Translations under genes and position numbers: made by a program
Source of the DNA: Corynebacterium curieae
Lineage (GTDB): Bacteria; Actinomycetota; Actinomycetes; Mycobacteriales; Mycobacteriaceae
Assembly (NCBI RefSeq): GCF_027570035.1
Contig: NZ_JAKMUU010000007.1
Location: 21,593 to 85,592, forward strand
Direction: 5' to 3'
DNA: 64,000 bases
Shown: in pieces, positions 25,152 to 32,622 of the stretch
How the letters are laid out: each line of letters opens with the position of its first letter
How positions within the stretch are numbered: position 1 is the stretch's first letter
Notes under the pieces: generated by a model
The model's database searches: none
What the model saw: only the letters and a program-made list of their open reading frames with translations
What the model was told of the DNA's origin: nothing

Positions 25152-25858
25152 GACGGCAGGCAAAACATTTCGGCGATGGCGGATTCGGTGAGTACCTGCT
25201 TAGTAGGCCCGGCCGCGATGAGGCGGCCTTGGCCCACCATGAGGACCTCATCACAGAAATCGGCGACTTCTGCCAGATTGTGGTGGACCAGCAGGATGGT
25301 GGCGCCATCGGCGCGCAGCTTGTGCAGCACATCCATAATCGCGCGCTGGCTGGCGGCGTCGACCCCGGCAAAGGGCTCATCCAAGATAATGAGCTCGGGA
25401 TCGCTCACGAGCGTGCGAGCGAGTAAGACGCGCTGGCGCTGGCCGCCGGATAAGGCCGAAATGGGCAGGTGTAAGTGCTCTTGCATTCCGGTGCGGGCGA
25501 GCGCGTCGCGGGCGGCGCGCTTATCGGTGCGGCTCGGCCACTGCCACCAGCGCAGGCCGGCGGTGCGCCCCATAAGCGCGACATCGAAGGCCGTGGCCGG
25601 AAATTCCCAGTCGATATCCGCGTGCTGCGGCATATAGCCGAGCCGGTGGCGGAAGTGAGCAAGATCCGTGCCATCAAAGCTCAGCGATTCGCAGGAAAGC
25701 GGTGGAAGCAGGCCCACCAAGGTGCGCACGAGGGTGGACTTGCCGGAGCCGTTGGCGCCCACGAGGCCGGTGATGGTGTCGGGGGTGAGGGCAAAGGTGG
25801 CGTCGGTAAGCAAAGGCGTGCGCGGATACCCCGCGGTCAGGTGTGTGGCGCGCAGCAT
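25148..25858 (-). CDS. Metal ABC transporter ATP-binding protein
   Basis: This 236-aa ATPase has Walker A GLVGANGSGKSTLVRTLVG, the ABC signature LSGGQRQRVLLARTL, Walker B LIILDEPFAGVD, and the switch histidine in ILLVHHNL. It powers uptake through the two permeases encoded downstream. It starts within the stop codon of the binding-protein gene (TAATG) and overlaps the permease gene by four bases, so the four genes are one tightly coupled operon. Confidence 0.93.
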   Translation of the reverse strand: MLRATHLTAGYPRTPLLTDATFALTPDTITGLVGANGSGKSTLVRTLVGLLPPLSCESLSFDGTDLAHFRHRLGYMPQHADIDWEFPATAFDVALMGRTAGLRWWQWPSRTDKRAARDALARTGMQEHLHLPISALSGGQRQRVLLARTLVSDPELIILDEPFAGVDAASQRAIMDVLHKLRADGATILLVHHNLAEVADFCDEVLMVGQGRLIAAGPTKQVLTESAIAEMFCLPS

Positions 25859-26778
25859 TAGCTTAGGGCCTCTGCCACGGCGTGGGCGTTGTGCTCGAAG
25901 GCCCCGAGGTAGGTATTGGTGGGCGCATCGGGACCGAGGGTATCGGCGAAGAGCTCCTCGTCCGAGACGGTGACCTTCCAGCCGCGGGATTCCACGGCCT
26001 GCTTCAGCGAGGTGATGGCCTGCGGGTTGGCCTGGTTATCTTTAAAGATGACGGGGACCTTTTTATCGGCGATAGTATCGGCCAGCTCGGAGATCTCGGT
26101 GGCGGATTTTGTTGCTTCGGTGGTGACGAAATCGGTGGCGTGAATTTCAAAGCCGAAGGTTGTGCCGAAGTAATTGAAGGCATCGTGGCCGGTAACCAAC
26201 ACGCGGGGCTTGGCGGCGGCGAGTTCCTTTTCGGCCTTGTCATGGGCGGCGGCGATCTGGCTTTCATAGTTATCGGCGGCCGTGGAGTAGTCCGCGGCGT
26301 GCTCGGAGTCGATATCGCCAAGCTTCTCGCCGATGCTCTCGACGGCTTGGCTCCACAGCTTGGGGCTATTCCAGATATGCGGATCGAAGAGCTGCTCGCC
26401 GCCCTTTCCTTGATCTGGCCAGGGTAAGAGGTCCTGCTCAGCGAGCTGGTCGCCCACCGCGAGCTGTTTTTCTCCCAGCGACTCAAGCTGGTCCACCATC
26501 TGTGCCTCGAGGTGAAGGCCGTTCCAGAGCACAAGGTCGGCGTTTTTCATGGCCTCGATGTCGTGCGTGGTGGGTTGGTAGGTGTGTGGGTCGCCGCCGG
26601 GGCCGACCATGGTGGTGATATCGGCATCGGGGGCGAGGTTGGCGGCGGCGTCGGCCAAGTAGCCGGTGGTGGCGAAGAGCTTCAAGCCATTTTCATGGTT
26701 GTCATCGCCGCTGGAGCACGCCGTTAGCACGGTGGCGGCGAGCAGCACGGCGAGGGGAAGTGCGGTGGATTTCTGCAA
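25858..26778 (-). CDS. Metal-binding lipoprotein of an ABC importer (cluster A-1, MntA/ZnuA type)
   Basis: This 306-aa solute-binding protein has a lipoprotein signal (LAATVLTACSSGD, lipidated Cys21). Metal-binding residues are visible as His in PGGDPHTYQPTTHD, His in FDPHIWNSP, the segment VLVTGHDAFNYFGTTFG, and a final Asp/Glu region (IFKDNQANPQ). There is no long His-rich loop of the kind found in many zinc-specific ZnuA proteins, which, with the MntR-like operator, favours manganese. That is inference. First gene of the four-gene operon, divergent from the regulator. Confidence 0.9.
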   Translation of the reverse strand: MQKSTALPLAVLLAATVLTACSSGDDNHENGLKLFATTGYLADAAANLAPDADITTMVGPGGDPHTYQPTTHDIEAMKNADLVLWNGLHLEAQMVDQLESLGEKQLAVGDQLAEQDLLPWPDQGKGGEQLFDPHIWNSPKLWSQAVESIGEKLGDIDSEHAADYSTAADNYESQIAAAHDKAEKELAAAKPRVLVTGHDAFNYFGTTFGFEIHATDFVTTEATKSATEISELADTIADKKVPVIFKDNQANPQAITSLKQAVESRGWKVTVSDEELFADTLGPDAPTNTYLGAFEHNAHAVAEALS

Positions 26779-26808
26779 CGAAAGGTCCTTAAATTAGAAA
26801 TGAATACC

Positions 26809-26830
26809 AAAGTTCAATAGTGTGAACTTT
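26809..26830. promoter_or_regulatory. MntR-type operator between the metal importer and its regulator
   Basis: A perfect inverted repeat, AAAGTTCA (26809-26816) and TGAACTTT (26823-26830) around ATAGTG, lies in the 89-nt divergent intergenic region. The inner part GTTCAATAGTGTGAAC closely resembles the published C. glutamicum MntR site as I recall it (TGTTCAATGCGTTGAACA). Confidence 0.75.
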
Positions 26831-26867
26831 TAAAAACATACATACTGAACCTTATGAAAGCAATAGG

Positions 26868-27569
26868 ATGAACTACGATGGGGGAATGCACGTAAGCGAC
26901 CTGCCCGAACGCACCCAGGACTACCTCAAGATTTTGTGGAACCACGAGGAAAAGGCGGGTTCCGATACCGCCATGCCGCTCGGCGATCTGGCCAAGGCTG
27001 CCGGCCAAAAGCTGCCCACCACCTCTGAGGCCGTCAAGCGCCTCGCGGCCAAGGGCCTAGTGGAACACGAGCGTTACTTTGGCGTCCGGCTTGTGGAGGA
27101 AGGCCGCGAGTTGGCCGTGGCTATGGTGCGCCGCCACCGGCTGCTCGAGACCTTCTTGGTGCGCACCCTGGGCTATACCTGGGACGAGGTGCACGAGGAA
27201 GCGGAGATTTTGGAGCATGCGACCACCGATAGGTTTGTCGAGCGCATCGATGCTTTCCTCGGCGCCCCCGTGCGCGATCCCCATGGCGATCCCATTCCGG
27301 CGGCCGATGGTACGGCCGAGCCGCTCTCGCGCATTACGCTTGCCGACGTCCCACCCAACTCCCCCGTCACCATGGAACAGGTCAATGACGCCGATGGCGA
27401 ATTCCTGCGCTACTTGGACAAACACGGGGTTCGTCCCGGCGTGCGGCTGACCGTCGTTGCCCCGCCGGTAGCCGGCCTCCTAGAGGTCGCCGTGGATGAT
27501 GGGGCCAGCTTTTCGCTCGGGGAATCCGCGGCGCGCGAGATTGCGGTGCGCGACGTGGAAGGTGGCTAA
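26868..27569 (+). CDS. mntR: DtxR/MntR-family metal-dependent transcriptional regulator
   Basis: This 233-aa protein has an N-terminal winged HTH (LPERTQDYLKILWNHEEK, LPTTSEAVKRLAAKGLVEHERYFGVRL). The metal-binding and dimerisation domain of the DtxR family follows (MVRRHRLLETFLVRTLGYTWDEVHEEAEILEHATTD, with the His/Glu/His ligands). A C-terminal SH3-like FeoA domain spans about residues 150-225. It probably represses the divergent importer when manganese is replete. The start is uncertain: ATG 26868 or ATG 26886 (MHVSDLPERTQ), and neither has a clear Shine-Dalgarno at normal spacing. The gene ends overlapping the convergent menE by four bases. Confidence 0.9.
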   Translation: MNYDGGMHVSDLPERTQDYLKILWNHEEKAGSDTAMPLGDLAKAAGQKLPTTSEAVKRLAAKGLVEHERYFGVRLVEEGRELAVAMVRRHRLLETFLVRTLGYTWDEVHEEAEILEHATTDRFVERIDAFLGAPVRDPHGDPIPAADGTAEPLSRITLADVPPNSPVTMEQVNDADGEFLRYLDKHGVRPGVRLTVVAPPVAGLLEVAVDDGASFSLGESAAREIAVRDVEGG

Positions 27570-28702
27570 GCGCCGAAGATGCGCGCCACCGCCCGGCGGT
27601 CTATCTTGCCCGGCCCGGCCGTGGGAAATTCCGCGAGGCGCTTGATGTCTTTCGGTATCTGCCAGCGGGGAAGTTCGGCGTCCTCGAGGGCTTCGAGGAT
27701 ATCGCCGATATCGGCCCAGCCGGTATACGCCGCCATGATGGCCTGGCCGAGCCGCGGGTGCGGCACGCCGACGACGCAGGCATGGTCCACGCCCTTGACC
27801 TTGAGGATTTCGGTTTCCAGCGCCTCTGGGTGCAGCTTGAGGCCGCCGGAGTCGATGACATTATCCAGTCGGCCGGTGACGGTGAGGGTGCCGGCGTCGA
27901 TGAAGCCGCCGTCGGACGTGGCGAACCAGCCTGGCTCGCGGAAGGCCTTGTGCTCGGGCGCGTTGCGGTAGCCATGGGCGATGGTGGGCCCGCCCAAGAG
28001 AATGCGCCCGTCCTGGACGCGGACCTGCGCGCCGGGGATCGGCCGGCCATCGTAGACGCAGCCGCCCGCGGTTTCGGACGACCCGTACGTCGCCACCACC
28101 GCAATGCCCAGATCTGCAGCCGCCGCGCGCAGGCGCGGGTTGATGGCCGCACCGCCGACCAAGATGGCATCGAAAGTGCGCAGCGCGTCGATCCCTTCGA
28201 CCGAATCCATGGCCTTGGCTAGCTGCAGCGGGGTGAGCGCGGTATAGGTGCGGTCCCCGGTGTGGTCGAGCTCTGCGGCCGCGCGGGCGAAGGTGGGGAT
28301 ATCGAAGCCCTCGCTGAGATCTATGCACAGCGGGTCCACACCCGCCACCAGCGAGCGCACCAGCACTTGGATGCCGGCGATGTGGTGGGCCGGCATGGCC
28401 AGCAGCCACTGGCCGGTGCCGCCGAGCACCTTGTGGGTGGCATCCGCGCTGGCCACCAGGTTTGCCGGGGTGAGCTGCGCGCCCTTCGGGGTGCCGGTGG
28501 AACCAGAAGTGGACATCACGAGCGCGATATCGGGGTCGATGGGCTCGCCGGCGCGTTGGGTATTGCGCAGGAGGGTGGCGCGGGTGGCGTCGGCAAGCGG
28601 GAGTGGTAAAAAGCAGGCCTGCCCGGCAATGGCTGCCTCCAGGTCCGGGAGGATAGCGGCCGGGGCATGGGGGTCAACCGGGAGCGGGGAGAGGATAGTC
28701 AC
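27566..28702 (-). CDS. menE: o-Succinylbenzoate-CoA ligase
   Basis: MenE activates o-succinylbenzoate with ATP and CoA. The AMP-binding P-loop is VMSTSGSTGTPKGAQLT, with ATYGSSETAGG (motif A5-type) and the hinge GRLDNVIDSGGLKLHPEALE. The C-terminal catalytic lysine is in TAGPGKIDRRAVAR. At 378 aa it is short for the ANL superfamily but normal for actinobacterial MenE. The GTG start at 28702 is chosen because a TAAAAT -10 box ends seven nt upstream on the minus strand (28715-28710), giving a leaderless mRNA. Longer frames upstream are unlike MenE. Confidence 0.93.
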   Translation of the reverse strand: MTILSPLPVDPHAPAAILPDLEAAIAGQACFLPLPLADATRATLLRNTQRAGEPIDPDIALVMSTSGSTGTPKGAQLTPANLVASADATHKVLGGTGQWLLAMPAHHIAGIQVLVRSLVAGVDPLCIDLSEGFDIPTFARAAAELDHTGDRTYTALTPLQLAKAMDSVEGIDALRTFDAILVGGAAINPRLRAAAADLGIAVVATYGSSETAGGCVYDGRPIPGAQVRVQDGRILLGGPTIAHGYRNAPEHKAFREPGWFATSDGGFIDAGTLTVTGRLDNVIDSGGLKLHPEALETEILKVKGVDHACVVGVPHPRLGQAIMAAYTGWADIGDILEALEDAELPRWQIPKDIKRLAEFPTAGPGKIDRRAVARIFGA

Positions 28703-28733
28703 GGTGGCGATTTTAAGAGGAAAACGCAGAAAT

Positions 28734-28751
28734 CCCCGGCTGGTGCCGGGG
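28734..28751 (-). terminator. Terminator-like hairpin between doxX and menE
   Basis: CCCCGGC / GCCGGGG forms a 7-bp stem with a 4-nt loop just after the DoxX gene. The T tract on the minus strand is broken (ATTTCTGCGTTTT), so termination may be partial. Confidence 0.5.
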
Positions 28752-28766
28752 TGAGTCGATGGTTGT

Positions 28767-29177
28767 TTAGGATTTCTTGGCAAAGAGCAACCGGTCCAGG
28801 GAAATGGCGCCTGCACCAACGCTGGTGAGCAGGAGGGCCGCCGCGGCGATGACGCCGACGAGCTCCCAGCCGCCTTCGTTAACAAAGATGCCGGTGGTGA
28901 AGTGATCGGCAAAAATGCCCGCGCCGATCATGTTAAGCGCTACTAGCGCGCCCACCATGCGGGTGAATAGGCTGGCGATGAGGAGGATGCCACCGCCGAA
29001 TTCGATGACGGCGGCGACGACGGCAGCCAGGCTGGCGGCCGGAACGCCCATGGCCGCAAAGCTATCGGCGGTGCCGCTGATGCCCCACTCGTGGATTTTT
29101 TGCCAACCGTGGGCGATTAGGACTGCGCCGAGGACAATGCGCGCGACAAGGATGGTGAAGGAAGAACTCAATTTCAT
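28767..29177 (-). CDS. DoxX-family membrane protein
   Basis: This 136-aa protein has four hydrophobic helices and the family pattern VARIVLGAVLIAHGWQKIHEWG, then GGILLIASLFTRMVGALVALNM. DoxX proteins are linked in actinobacteria to redox stress complexes and elsewhere to quinone or thiosulfate metabolism, and the biochemical role here is unknown. A perfect 9-bp inverted repeat (29183-29204) starts six bases upstream of the ATG, an excellent candidate operator. The gene lies between menE and menB on the same strand, in a menaquinone region. Confidence 0.9.
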   Translation of the reverse strand: MKLSSSFTILVARIVLGAVLIAHGWQKIHEWGISGTADSFAAMGVPAASLAAVVAAVIEFGGGILLIASLFTRMVGALVALNMIGAGIFADHFTTGIFVNEGGWELVGVIAAAALLLTSVGAGAISLDRLLFAKKS

Positions 29178-29182
29178 GAGCG

Positions 29183-29204
29183 TTTACTTTACGCATAAAG
29201 TAAA
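29183..29204 (-). promoter_or_regulatory. Perfect palindrome upstream of the DoxX gene
   Basis: Arms TTTACTTTA (29183-29191) and TAAAGTAAA (29196-29204) flank CGCA. The AT-rich 22-bp palindrome sits immediately before the start codon in otherwise GC-rich DNA, as expected of a MarR/HxlR/TetR-type repressor site. No regulator gene is adjacent. Confidence 0.65.
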
Positions 29205-29266
29205 TCTGCGTGCAACACCCGCCGCTTGGGTGCGGGATAAGGCGCTGGAAATGCCAGGCAGGAAGC

Positions 29267-29389
29267 CTAATCGAAGGGTCGCTCTTCCTTCTTCTGGGCG
29301 TCTTTAATCTTGCGCAGTAGCCACACCCTAGCGCCTATGACCCCGCCGAGGGCCGCGCCGGCGAGGATGATGCAAAAAGCGATAAGCAT
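29267..29389 (-). CDS. Small single-pass membrane peptide coupled to menB
   Basis: This 40-codon frame encodes MLIAFCIILAGAALGGVIGA followed by RVWLLRKIKDAQKKEERPFD. That is one transmembrane helix, then a basic, charged cytoplasmic tail. Its ATG overlaps the menB stop codon by one base (TAATG), the same coupling used by several other gene pairs in this window, so it is very probably translated. It is too short for most gene finders. Function is unknown; a menaquinone-linked membrane role is only positional inference. Confidence 0.7.
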   Translation of the reverse strand: MLIAFCIILAGAALGGVIGARVWLLRKIKDAQKKEERPFD

Positions 29390-30357
29390 TAGTAGTAGTA
29401 CGGGAAGCTATCCCAGTTGGGCTCGCGCTTTTCTAAGAAGGACTCCTTGCCCTCGACGGCCTCGTCGGTCATATACGCCAAGCGAGTGGCCTCGCCGGCG
29501 AAGACCTGCTGGCCCATAAGCCCGTCATCGGTGAGGTTGAAGGCGAACTTCAGCATGCGCTGGGCGGTGGGGGACTTCATGTTGATCTCCTGGCCCATAC
29601 GGATGGCGGCGTCTTCGAGCTCGCCGTGGTCCGCGACCTCATTGACCGCGCCCATCTCGTACATCCGCTGGGCATCGTAGGTGCGGCCCAAGAAGAAGAT
29701 CTCGCGGGCGAATTTCTGGCCCACCATCTTGGCCAGATACGCCGAGCCATAGCCGGCATCGAAGGATCCCACGTCCGCATCCGTCTGCTTGAAGCGCGCC
29801 TCTTGACGGGAGGCGACCGTCATATCGCAGACCACGTGTAGCGAGTGCCCGCCGCCGGCCGCCCAACCATTGACCACGGCGATGACCACCTTCGGCATGG
29901 TGCGGATAAGGCGCTGGACCTCGAGGATGTGTAGGCGGCCGCCCTCCACCTTTTCGCGGGCGGTGTCCACGGCGGATTCATCTGCGGTGGCGTCATCGTG
30001 GGCGTGCTCGGTGGCGTAGCGGTAACCGGAGCGGCCGCGAATGCGCTGGTCGCCGCCGGAACAAAACGCCCAGCCGCCGTCCTTTTTGGACGGGCCATTG
30101 CCGGTGAGCAAAATCGTGCCCACATCCGGCGTGCGCCGGGCGTGATCCATGGCGCGGTAGAGCTCGTCTACGGTATGCGGGCGAAAGGCATTGCGCACCT
30201 CAGGGCGGTCGAAGGCGATGCGCACGATGCCGTTCTTGCGGCCCTCGCCGTTGAGCCGGTGATAGGTGATATCCGTCAGGTCCTCAAAACCTTCTACGGA
30301 ATGCCATAATTCCGGCCGGAACGGATTATCGGTGCTGTATTTTCTCTGCTCGCTCAT
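29389..30357 (-). CDS. menB: 1,4-dihydroxy-2-naphthoyl-CoA synthase
   Basis: MenB is a crotonase-fold enzyme that closes the second ring of the naphthoquinone from o-succinylbenzoyl-CoA. The oxyanion-hole segment WAFCSGGDQRIRGRSGYRY, the central VIAVVNGWAAGGGHSLHVVCDMTVAS, and the catalytic-Asp region KQTDADVGSFDAGYGSAYLAKMVGQ are all present. The C-terminal DSFPYYY is also typical. The 322-aa length is normal. The start at 30357 (MSEQRKYSTDN) is chosen; a TAAGCT -10-like box lies seven nt upstream on the minus strand, so the mRNA may be leaderless. Confidence 0.96.
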   Translation of the reverse strand: MSEQRKYSTDNPFRPELWHSVEGFEDLTDITYHRLNGEGRKNGIVRIAFDRPEVRNAFRPHTVDELYRAMDHARRTPDVGTILLTGNGPSKKDGGWAFCSGGDQRIRGRSGYRYATEHAHDDATADESAVDTAREKVEGGRLHILEVQRLIRTMPKVVIAVVNGWAAGGGHSLHVVCDMTVASRQEARFKQTDADVGSFDAGYGSAYLAKMVGQKFAREIFFLGRTYDAQRMYEMGAVNEVADHGELEDAAIRMGQEINMKSPTAQRMLKFAFNLTDDGLMGQQVFAGEATRLAYMTDEAVEGKESFLEKREPNWDSFPYYY

Positions 30358-30515
30358 GACGGCCAGCTTAGTGGCAAAAGAAGAATAGTCCCCATTCCCA
30401 ACCCTCACCCACACACACTGCCCAGCAGGCCGGTAATAATCAATGTGCGATACTGCGAGGTTGTTGCCCCGCACAATACCCGTGTACGCCATACCAGCGC
30501 GGTACTCCATGCCAT

Positions 30516-30650
30516 GGGGAGAGTCGAACTCCCCGCCCCTTTGAAAAGCGCTAAAGGGGGCCTGTGTCCCAGGATTTTCCCCTCCAGGGTGGGGGCCTGC
30601 TCGCTGCAGGGTGTGTGGGCTACCATCGCGCGCCTTTAGGTAGCGCGCGA
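30516..30650. other. Block of consecutive GC-rich hairpins, function unknown
   Basis: The 298-nt gap between menB and the DIP1984 gene carries no credible gene. It holds hairpins in a row: GGGGAG/CTCCCC (30516-30534), GCCCCTTT/AAAGGGG (30535-30560), CCCC/GGGG (30579-30594), CCTGC/GCAGG (30596-30610) and TCGCGCGC/GCGCGCGA (30626-30650). On the minus strand the first one has a TTCGACT loop exactly like a tRNA T-arm. It could be a structured RNA or a tRNA-derived remnant. Confidence 0.45.
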
Positions 30651-30655
30651 TATGA

Positions 30656-31117
30656 CTATCCGTTTTTCAGTTCGGTATTCCAGTTCAGCTGCTGGATGCG
30701 GGTATCCAGCTCGCGGTACTGCTTGGAGAGATCGTCTACGCGCTTGCGCAGCTCCGCCACCGGGATGGTGGAGACAAACTTAATCTCGTTGCGGGAATAG
30801 CGATCCGAGCGCGTGCCCGCCCGCTGCGCCAGGTCGTGGTAAATGCGGCGTTTGCGCAAGAGACCGTCGCGAAGCGCGAGGGCCTCCATCAAGTTCATCT
30901 TTTCATCAAAGGCGGTGGCGATATTCGTCGCGTTAATGGCCTGCACCAGCTCATCGATGCGCCCTGCCACGCCGTCGAGCTCGCGCAGCAGCTCCTGCGG
31001 ATCCTCATCCGGGGTATCGCCCTCCTGCACGCGGACCACGGTGAGCAGCCGCTCGTGCAGGCTATTGAGGCGCTCCTGCGCCTGCGCGCGCTCCGCCAAT
31101 GCCTCAGCTAGCAGCAT
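30656..31117 (-). CDS. DIP1984-family protein
   Basis: This 153-aa, almost wholly helical and charged protein (LAEALAERAQAQERLNSLHERLL, VDDLSKQYRELDTRIQQLNW) matches the DIP1984 family named after a C. diphtheriae protein. The central part INATNIATAFDEKMNLMEALALRDGLLRKRRIYHDLAQRAG is typical. The biochemical function is unknown. The ATG at 31117 has a strong AAAGGAGGAA site. It is followed on the minus strand by the 30626-30650 hairpin and the unexplained structured gap before menB. Confidence 0.85.
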   Translation of the reverse strand: MLLAEALAERAQAQERLNSLHERLLTVVRVQEGDTPDEDPQELLRELDGVAGRIDELVQAINATNIATAFDEKMNLMEALALRDGLLRKRRIYHDLAQRAGTRSDRYSRNEIKFVSTIPVAELRKRVDDLSKQYRELDTRIQQLNWNTELKNG

Positions 31118-31180
31118 AATTCCTCCTTTATTGGTATGGGTTCCCAAAATAGCGCAGAGCGGGGGAGGGGTCAATGAAAA

Positions 31181-32574
31181 CTAGCTGATAAACATAAACG
31201 CAAAAAGCGTGTTAAGTACTGTCGCTACTATCATTGGTACGGCGGTACGCTTTACCAGACGAATCGGATTGACATCGATAGCTCCAGCTACGATAAGGAT
31301 GGCGGCATTGACCGGCGAGACTTGTCGCATGAGGTTGGACGTGCCCCAGATAGCGGTGAGCATCTGCGGTGCATGGATGGAGGTCTGGGAAGCCAGATTA
31401 GGAACGACCTCTGAAAGGCGAAATAGGGAGCGGTGCCGGAGCCGGTGAGCGCAGCCATGGCGGCGGTAGCGGCAACGAAGATGAGAACAATAAACACGGC
31501 CGCGCCAGAGGAGTTTTCGGCGGTCGATATGAGCATATCGATTACACCCATTTGAGTGATGCCTTCTACTAGGACCGCGGCGGCAACAAGGAGTGCAACC
31601 ACACCGGCGGCGCCTTCGCCCATACCCTTGAAGAAGCCAGCGGCGGAGTCGATGGCACCGGTGATGGTGCGATGACGGATAGATTCGATGCTCATCGCGA
31701 TAAAGAGAGAGACTACCGTGACAGGCAGAATTCCAGCCTCGAAAGAGAGTACGCCGACTCGCTCGAGGACAGCAGAGACCACGATTAGGAGCAATGGCAA
31801 CAATGGCAATACGGCGTAGTAGCCAGGAAGGGTGGCGGCGCGGGCAATGGATTGTTCCGTGGCGGCATCGGTCAGCCCAGCATCCGTGGAGCCGGATGAT
31901 TCCTCCTGTTTGTCACAATGGCGCTGCCACCACATGTGTACGAAAGCCGTGACGAGGAGGGTAGGAACGGTAGCATAGGCAACTGAACCGTAAACAAATT
32001 CGGTTACGGTCATATCTGTTAGATCCGCGCCTTGGATGAGCCCAGCTTCCAGCGGGGTGGGCATGATGGTGGATGAAGTGACCACGATGGCAGCCACAGT
32101 CAGGGGTGTGAGGCCTGCAGCGATAAGTGCGGGCAGGAGGGTAGCTACTAAAAGTAGTGATAACGCAGCGGCTGAGGGGATCACGAGTGAGAGCAAACTG
32201 CCCAAAATGAAGCCGACTGGTACCAACCAGTACGAGCCTTTAAATCGTTTGAGTGGTGACGATAAGACAACGACGGTCTTTGCGTCTGCACCGATGTGGC
32301 GCATGTACGAGACAAATCCAAATAGCACCATGATGGCCATGCCGATGCCTGAGAAACGCTCTTTAAACAGGGCATCAATGACAAGGAGTTGATCATAGAA
32401 GGAATTACCGGTCGCTTCGATTTCCGTGGTGCGAAACTCCGCACGACCGGTGAGTGCTGCGAGCATTAGAAGTATTACGCCTGCGGCGAAGATGGCAGTG
32501 GCCGCGTGAACTTTTTTATAGATGAGATAAACCACCGCAGCTATCGCTAACAGGGAAATTAGGAGGTAGAGCAT
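31181..32574 (-). pseudogene. DcuC-like C4-dicarboxylate carrier, frameshifted near the 3' end
   Basis: The first ~385 codons (MLYLLISLLAIAAVVYLIYK onward) encode a multi-helix transporter resembling DcuC / YfcC-type anaerobic C4-dicarboxylate carriers. Indicative stretches are SLLLVATLLPALIAAGLTP, SSTIMPTPLEAGLIQGAD and AALTGSGTAPYFAF. At that last motif the reading frame shifts: a TTT run at 31414-31416 needs one more T for the expected continuation SEVVPNLASQTSIHAPQM, then LTAIWGTSNLMRQVSPVNAA. The true C-terminus continues in the other frame to 31181. One lost base explains everything, so this is either a recent inactivation or a sequencing error in a homopolymer. There is no other decay. 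Confidence 0.8.
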
Positions 32575-32622
32575 AGTAGGAACGTAGCACCACCAAGACC
32601 TTTCTTCTAGATGAAAGCTACC

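Noticed and set aside
30516..30534. T-arm-like hairpin suggesting a tRNA or tmRNA on the minus strand
   Set aside because: No matching acceptor, D-arm, anticodon arm, tmRNA tag frame or CCA could be found around it. It is kept only as part of an unexplained hairpin block.
30405..30800. Small open frames across the menB upstream gap and the start of the DIP1984 region
   Set aside because: Their translations cover hairpins and antisense of a known gene, without start signals or family resemblance.
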